From Cololabis saira (taxonomy: Eukaryota > Chordata > Actinopteri > Beloniformes > Belonidae), in contig NC_084592.1 in assembly GCF_033807715.1 (NCBI RefSeq), positions 124,001 through 188,000 of the forward strand: a stretch of 64,000 nucleotides of DNA. Direction: 5' to 3'. The notes below the pieces were generated by a model. The model ran no database searches. It was given only the letters and a program-made list of their open reading frames with translations, and was not told the origin of the DNA. The translations under genes were made by a program, and so were the position numbers. Shown piece after piece: positions 63,301 to 64,000 of the stretch (position 1 is the stretch's first letter; each line of letters opens with the position of its first letter).

Positions 63301-64000
63301 CACCTTTCTGCATAAATGGATAAAACACAACATGTCATGTGTTGAAGTGTCTGAGGAGCTTCATTTCAGGAAACTTTAGCTTGTTAATAGTCACTATCCG
63401 ATGATGATGATGATATTCAGAATTGGTTAGTAAAATGGTGCACCTCAGTTTGTAATTTTTTTTTCATGTTAATTCTGAATCGCATTTAGTTAACCTAGTC
63501 TAGTATATTAACTACAGTACAGGTTCTTAAATTTCATATAAACTTATGGTACCTTTGGCAAACTAGATGCAAATAGTCATCACTCATGATTTGGTTGTTA
63601 CCTATTCTTCCAAGCACTGTTTTAATTTAATATTTTTTGTCTTTTCTAAGAATGAATTGTGCTCAACAAAACGTTGTAGCCAGTCCCCCAAGGGAAGAAG
63701 AATTGCCAGGACCCTCAGTTCCACAATTGTCAGCAGGTAATTTCTGTAAAATCACTGCTATGATGTTAAATTGTTGAAACAGTGTTGTGAAAGGAACTTT
63801 TGTGAAATGATTAATAAAAAAAAAAATGTATATATATAAATAAATATCATATCAAAGCGATGGTGAAACTTGTGTAGTTTTGCTGGGAAAACTTAGGAAA
63901 TTACATCTGCAAAGGTCCTTTGCATTAACACACTCTTTGTTAAATTACAGCTTCAACCTGGGCCAATGAAGTTGACCCCCAAAAAGCATGCCAGTTATTC
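54328..64000 (+). CDS. UBZ-like double C2HC-finger gene (G2E3/HECT-like family), 5' part
   Basis: A spliced cellular gene; exons 54328-54354, 54593-54775 with 61455-61464, 61743-61955, 62043-62118, 62349-62608, 62688-62777, 63098-63168, 63651-63736 and 63951 onward. Introns start GT and end AG, and all phases agree. The product has an Arg-rich N-terminal part (GKRRFSTPAPCIVKRTDFHV), a conserved domain with FPKLRTLQGGWMFYKGSG and RRKLTIIPTDAEGYSTRLLK, then two C2HC fingers of identical spacing (CX2C-X11-HX3C), as in UBZ ubiquitin-binding fingers. In fish this layout goes with a C-terminal HECT ubiquitin-ligase domain, which would lie beyond the window; that, and any ubiquitin role, is inference from memory of the family. 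Gypsy C interrupts exon 2. Confidence 0.75.
54593..54775 (+). CDS. UBZ-like gene exon 2, cut by gypsy C
   Basis: Acceptor TGTTTTTCAG ends at 54592; reads GLWPRAEVAARSLVQLLARE, then five STAGQ-type repeats, then RAEGRASLSGSD. An alternative acceptor TTCTGCAG at 54523 is in the same frame and would add 23 residues. The LTR starts at 54776. The last ten exon bases and a good donor (GTGAGA) are found at 61455-61470. As it stands the frame runs 44 codons into the LTR and stops at 54907. Confidence 0.6.
54671..54737 (+). repeat. 15-bp coding tandem repeat
   Basis: ACAGCAGGACAGAGT repeated four and a half times; encodes TAGQS repeats in exon 2. Length 15 keeps the frame. Confidence 0.9.
54776..55655 (+). 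repeat. Gypsy C 5' LTR
   Basis: TGTCATGCTGAG...CCCCTTTGACA. TATA-like CCTTATATATTC near 55048 and polyadenylation signal AATAAA at 55569-55574 bracket the likely R region. Segment 54835-54862 (contains ATTTGCAT octamer) is inverted relative to the 3' LTR. Confidence 0.95.
55720..56625 (+). CDS. Gypsy C Gag
   Basis: 301 residues from the ATG at 55720 (the frame is open from 55657 but without an ATG). Particle protein. Seen: PWVPKFQGPEGDLKYMEWKE, capsid-like VQRPDEPVRAYVLRLKELYC and LKDQFLLGLEEGPLLQALKR, a basic/acidic helical stretch, and one zinc knuckle CRQCKQSGHIARFC (CX2CX4HX4C) near the C terminus. Ends LGLN-stop directly after T TTA AAC. Confidence 0.9.
   Translation: MMMPIYPGAPWVPKFQGPEGDLKYMEWKEQIKGILEVQELTEPQKVAIVLGALSGEAKRQINVLDQGDRDRAVKTFTVLDALYVERVPLSVWRAQFFGCVQRPDEPVRAYVLRLKELYCKLRQHNPDEAPTDSHLKDQFLLGLEEGPLLQALKRFARLNADATFAQIQQEALLEEEQQGTKWPEVTCAAVGRSNYSESRSQTDWKQHLKREIMEEMMGQLTDWKHDLVKELKSWATGPSQTSQATHHPEAYAQPQFRPRRAKPGSPNMWDENGRPICRQCKQSGHIARFCKNSSESSLGLN
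56616..56622 (+). promoter_or_regulatory. -1 frameshift slippery site (gypsy C)
   Basis: T TTA AAC in gag phase followed by stop TAA (56623-56625). Pol frame is -1 and is open from 56610. An imperfect hairpin follows at 56626-56662: GTTACC and CTACCG pair with CGGTGG and GGTTAAC. Confidence 0.85.
56622..60536 (+). CDS. Gypsy C Pol polyprotein
   Basis: About 1300 codons with no stop. Numbering from the GTG at 56652: protease DTG at 37-39; reverse transcriptase with GVIRESSSPWAAPIVLVRKK, FTTLDLASGYWQVEMD and catalytic YLDD at 501-504; RNase H (FIVYTDASNQGLGAVLAQ; VYTDNNPVAHLQSAKLGATE); integrase HHCC finger (HQAAAHAGVERTLS...GCVCCSLQK), DDE core (LDFLSL, FHSDQGPNFESD, GRVERFNQTL) and GPY/F-like region (PGERVWVRNRNREGHGKL). 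Ends RRSTRANLGLPPARYR, a complete-looking C terminus. Expected as a Gag-Pol fusion by -1 frameshift. No env. Confidence 0.95.
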   Translation, partial: LSYPATEAQAVGLTAIEHPQRATEPFIGECPTVNLSVGGVKLHALLDTGSQVTLMHQSLLAQHFGQHTNNNMDTDTSFLRLKAANGLKIPYIGYAVMDFEIEGITIPGRGIVIVEDGTTSSHLIVGMNVIQPCWDAVFRGPGGPVSFSCQNPKSQRAWKDAFAVCQKIAATPADGFLGYVRPARREAIQVPARSEVVVWGRARAGPCRKDYFALVEGHQELSTVSIAKTLAVVKNGRIPVRIRNLNPFSVSLDRYQKLGKLFYVEEMDVVGAKDVSLTPEADGAVEVGLVEACVNTMESEQDGVFDLANLTSGLDLTEEEQGKLKELLHKWEKVFATHEEDFGKTGTVKHMIHTGDANPIRERFRPLPPMMYKEVRTLLSDMLEKGVIRESSSPWAAPIVLVRKKDGSWRFCVDYRKLNSVTHKDAFPLPRIEETLTSLTKAEWFTTLDLASGYWQVEMDPEDQEKTAFTTPLGLFEFQRMPFGLCNAPATFQRLMQQCLSGQIAESLLVYLDDIIVYSPDFATHIQHLEEVFAKLHKHGLKLRPDKCNLLQRQVKFLGHVVDKYGVHPDPSKISAVVDWPTPSTVREVRAFLGLAGYYRRFVPNFSKISRPLNALLTGIPNDKRSSGRKVEWTEECQSAFDRLKTVLTQAPVLAYADFTLPFIVYTDASNQGLGAVLAQKQDDRERVIAYASRTLHPTEQNDANYSSFKLELLGLKWAITEKFKDYLTGAKFIVYTDNNPVAHLQSAKLGATEQRWVAQLASFDFEVKYRAGKENTNADALSRFPATVVPSTGAQRPPIDVNGVGAAASADLNDVLGCGNEDWGALQNGDEGIQQVKRYVEMGYWPGRLERKALSAKAQRLLHHRKRLYLKNGVLCRKAVDPYTHELHSQVICPTARCKTVWEKYHQAAAHAGVERTLSAMRRFFFWPNMEEEVRGFNSGCVCCSLQKDRTDPRAPLQPISVSYPLEVVALDFLSLSRPNDPYQNILVMTDMFTRYAWAVSTRDQTAKTTVRAIWTNIIQTFGCPSRFHSDQGPNFESDLMKQLCDMYNVSKSRTTPYHPSGNGRVERFNQTLLNMLRTLEEDKQSKWPEYLPELLQAYNNTIHSATGFAPSYLMFGRHLRLPVDVSLGVAPPQRRQNVATWVSEHHKRLNFAYDLAHRKMGVTANQQKEHYDRKAHAPLLVPGERVWVRNRNREGHGKLQSWWNPEPYVVVGTVGDTGLTYRVRPERGGVEKTLHRNALKPCVGPICDAAKETVVQERELSALPPILYFPPGFGAPAEPARVQDLPRRSTRANLGLPPARYR
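60539..60557 (+). other. Perfect 8-bp hairpin before polypurine tract
   Basis: GTTGGCAG GGA CTGCCAAC three bases after the pol stop. Possible RNA element; function unknown. Confidence 0.5.
60575..61454 (+). repeat. Gypsy C 3' LTR
   Basis: 880 bp, identical to the 5' LTR by reading except that 60634-60661 is the exact reverse complement of 54835-54862. Confidence 0.95.
61455..61464 (+). CDS. UBZ-like gene exon 2, remnant after gypsy C
   Basis: Target-duplication CGAT plus GGTAGC, then donor GTGAGA at 61465-61470. With one CGAT copy removed, exon 2 would end in phase 0, matching exon 3. Confidence 0.55.
61743..61955 (+). CDS. UBZ-like gene exon 3
   Basis: 71 codons, phase 0 both ends; acceptor CATCAGGCAG, donor GTAATC. 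Encodes RRFSTPAPCIVKRTDFHVYV and ELAHAGLGKRMLSMPDQLTH. Confidence 0.75.
62043..62118 (+). CDS. UBZ-like gene exon 4
   Basis: Acceptor GTTAAAG, donor GTAAAT, ends in phase 1. Encodes IVALLEDEFPKLRTLQGGWM then FYKGS. Confidence 0.75.
62349..62608 (+). CDS. UBZ-like gene exon 5 (first C2HC finger)
   Basis: Starts in phase 1, ends phase 0 at donor GTAAGC. Encodes KLTIIPTDAEGYSTRLLKSA, then the finger CIACGSQMPLQLLPLHVEGC (CX2C-X11-HX3C). Confidence 0.8.
62688..62777 (+). CDS. UBZ-like gene exon 6
   Basis: 30 codons, phase 0 both ends; acidic linker ENESGTCMDEDSSVHENP between the two fingers, ending GINEILR. Confidence 0.75.
63098..63168 (+). CDS. UBZ-like gene exon 7 (second C2HC finger)
   Basis: Acceptor CTCTTGCAG, donor GTAAGA, ends phase 2. 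Encodes CPICHVSYPAEIISFHASTC, with exactly the spacing of the first finger. Confidence 0.8.
63651..63736 (+). CDS. UBZ-like gene exon 8
   Basis: Acceptor TTTTCTAAG, donor GTAATT; phase 2 in, phase 1 out. Linker MNCAQQNVVASPPREEELPG then PSVPQLSA. Confidence 0.7.
63951..64000 (+). CDS. UBZ-like gene exon 9 (partial)
   Basis: Acceptor TAAATTACAG; phase 1 matches exon 8. Encodes STWANEVDPQKACQLF up to the window edge. The gene continues beyond. Confidence 0.65.

Overview
This window looks like a retrotransposon-rich stretch of a ray-finned (teleost) fish genome. The evidence is a Rex3/RTE LINE, several L2 (Maui-like) LINEs, fish-type L1 fragments, a DIRS1-like tyrosine-recombinase element, Ty3/gypsy elements, hAT and Harbinger-like MITEs and two tRNA-derived SINEs, all around one spliced vertebrate-type gene. 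There are no bacterial operons or ribosome binding sites. Most long open frames are transposon proteins, their wreckage, or tandem-repeat artefacts. All calls were made by reading the sequence; no database search was run.

Layout. 1-2885: L1 ORF1 split by an L2 3' tail, then an L2 reverse transcriptase fragment, all minus strand. 2930-8314: a decayed DIRS1-like element (gag, RT/RNase H, tyrosine recombinase) with inverted ends and an extra 270-bp terminal palindrome. 9035-10320: a GGGCCCGAGCACC-family repeat and a TTACATTTG repeat split by a SINE. 10340-17990: one minus-strand L2 LINE broken by Harbinger-like elements and by a 3.3-kb hAT that itself carries a SINE, MITEs and a TTAA element. 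19090-24973: MITEs and a plus-strand jockey-group LINE carrying an L1 insertion. 25370-32698: a 35-bp minisatellite broken by a hAT-like MITE, locally triplicated, and invaded by a nest (hairpin MITE, solo-LTR-like element, Rex3). 32699-42380: a gypsy gag (element B) cut by a nearly intact 8.7-kb gypsy (element A, minus strand). 42376-53815: L1, hAT and LINE scraps plus large arrays of the GGGCCCGAGCACC family, with a 42-bp GC-box/CCAAT minisatellite at 52486-52680.

54190-64000 holds the only convincing cellular gene: a multi-exon plus-strand gene encoding two UBZ-like C2HC fingers, related by my reading to the fish G2E3-like/HECT family. Its 3' part lies beyond the window. Its second coding exon is cut by element C (54776-61454), an intact gypsy with identical 880-bp LTRs except for one 28-bp inversion. 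Splice phases agree across every exon from exon 3 onward, so the gene itself looks sound and the insertion looks recent.

How the parts relate: elements A and C both join gag and pol through a T TTA AAC heptamer followed at once by the gag stop, the classic -1 frameshift arrangement. Target-site duplications let the insertion order be read in several places (A after B; C after the gene; hAT after L2; MITE after minisatellite and before its triplication).
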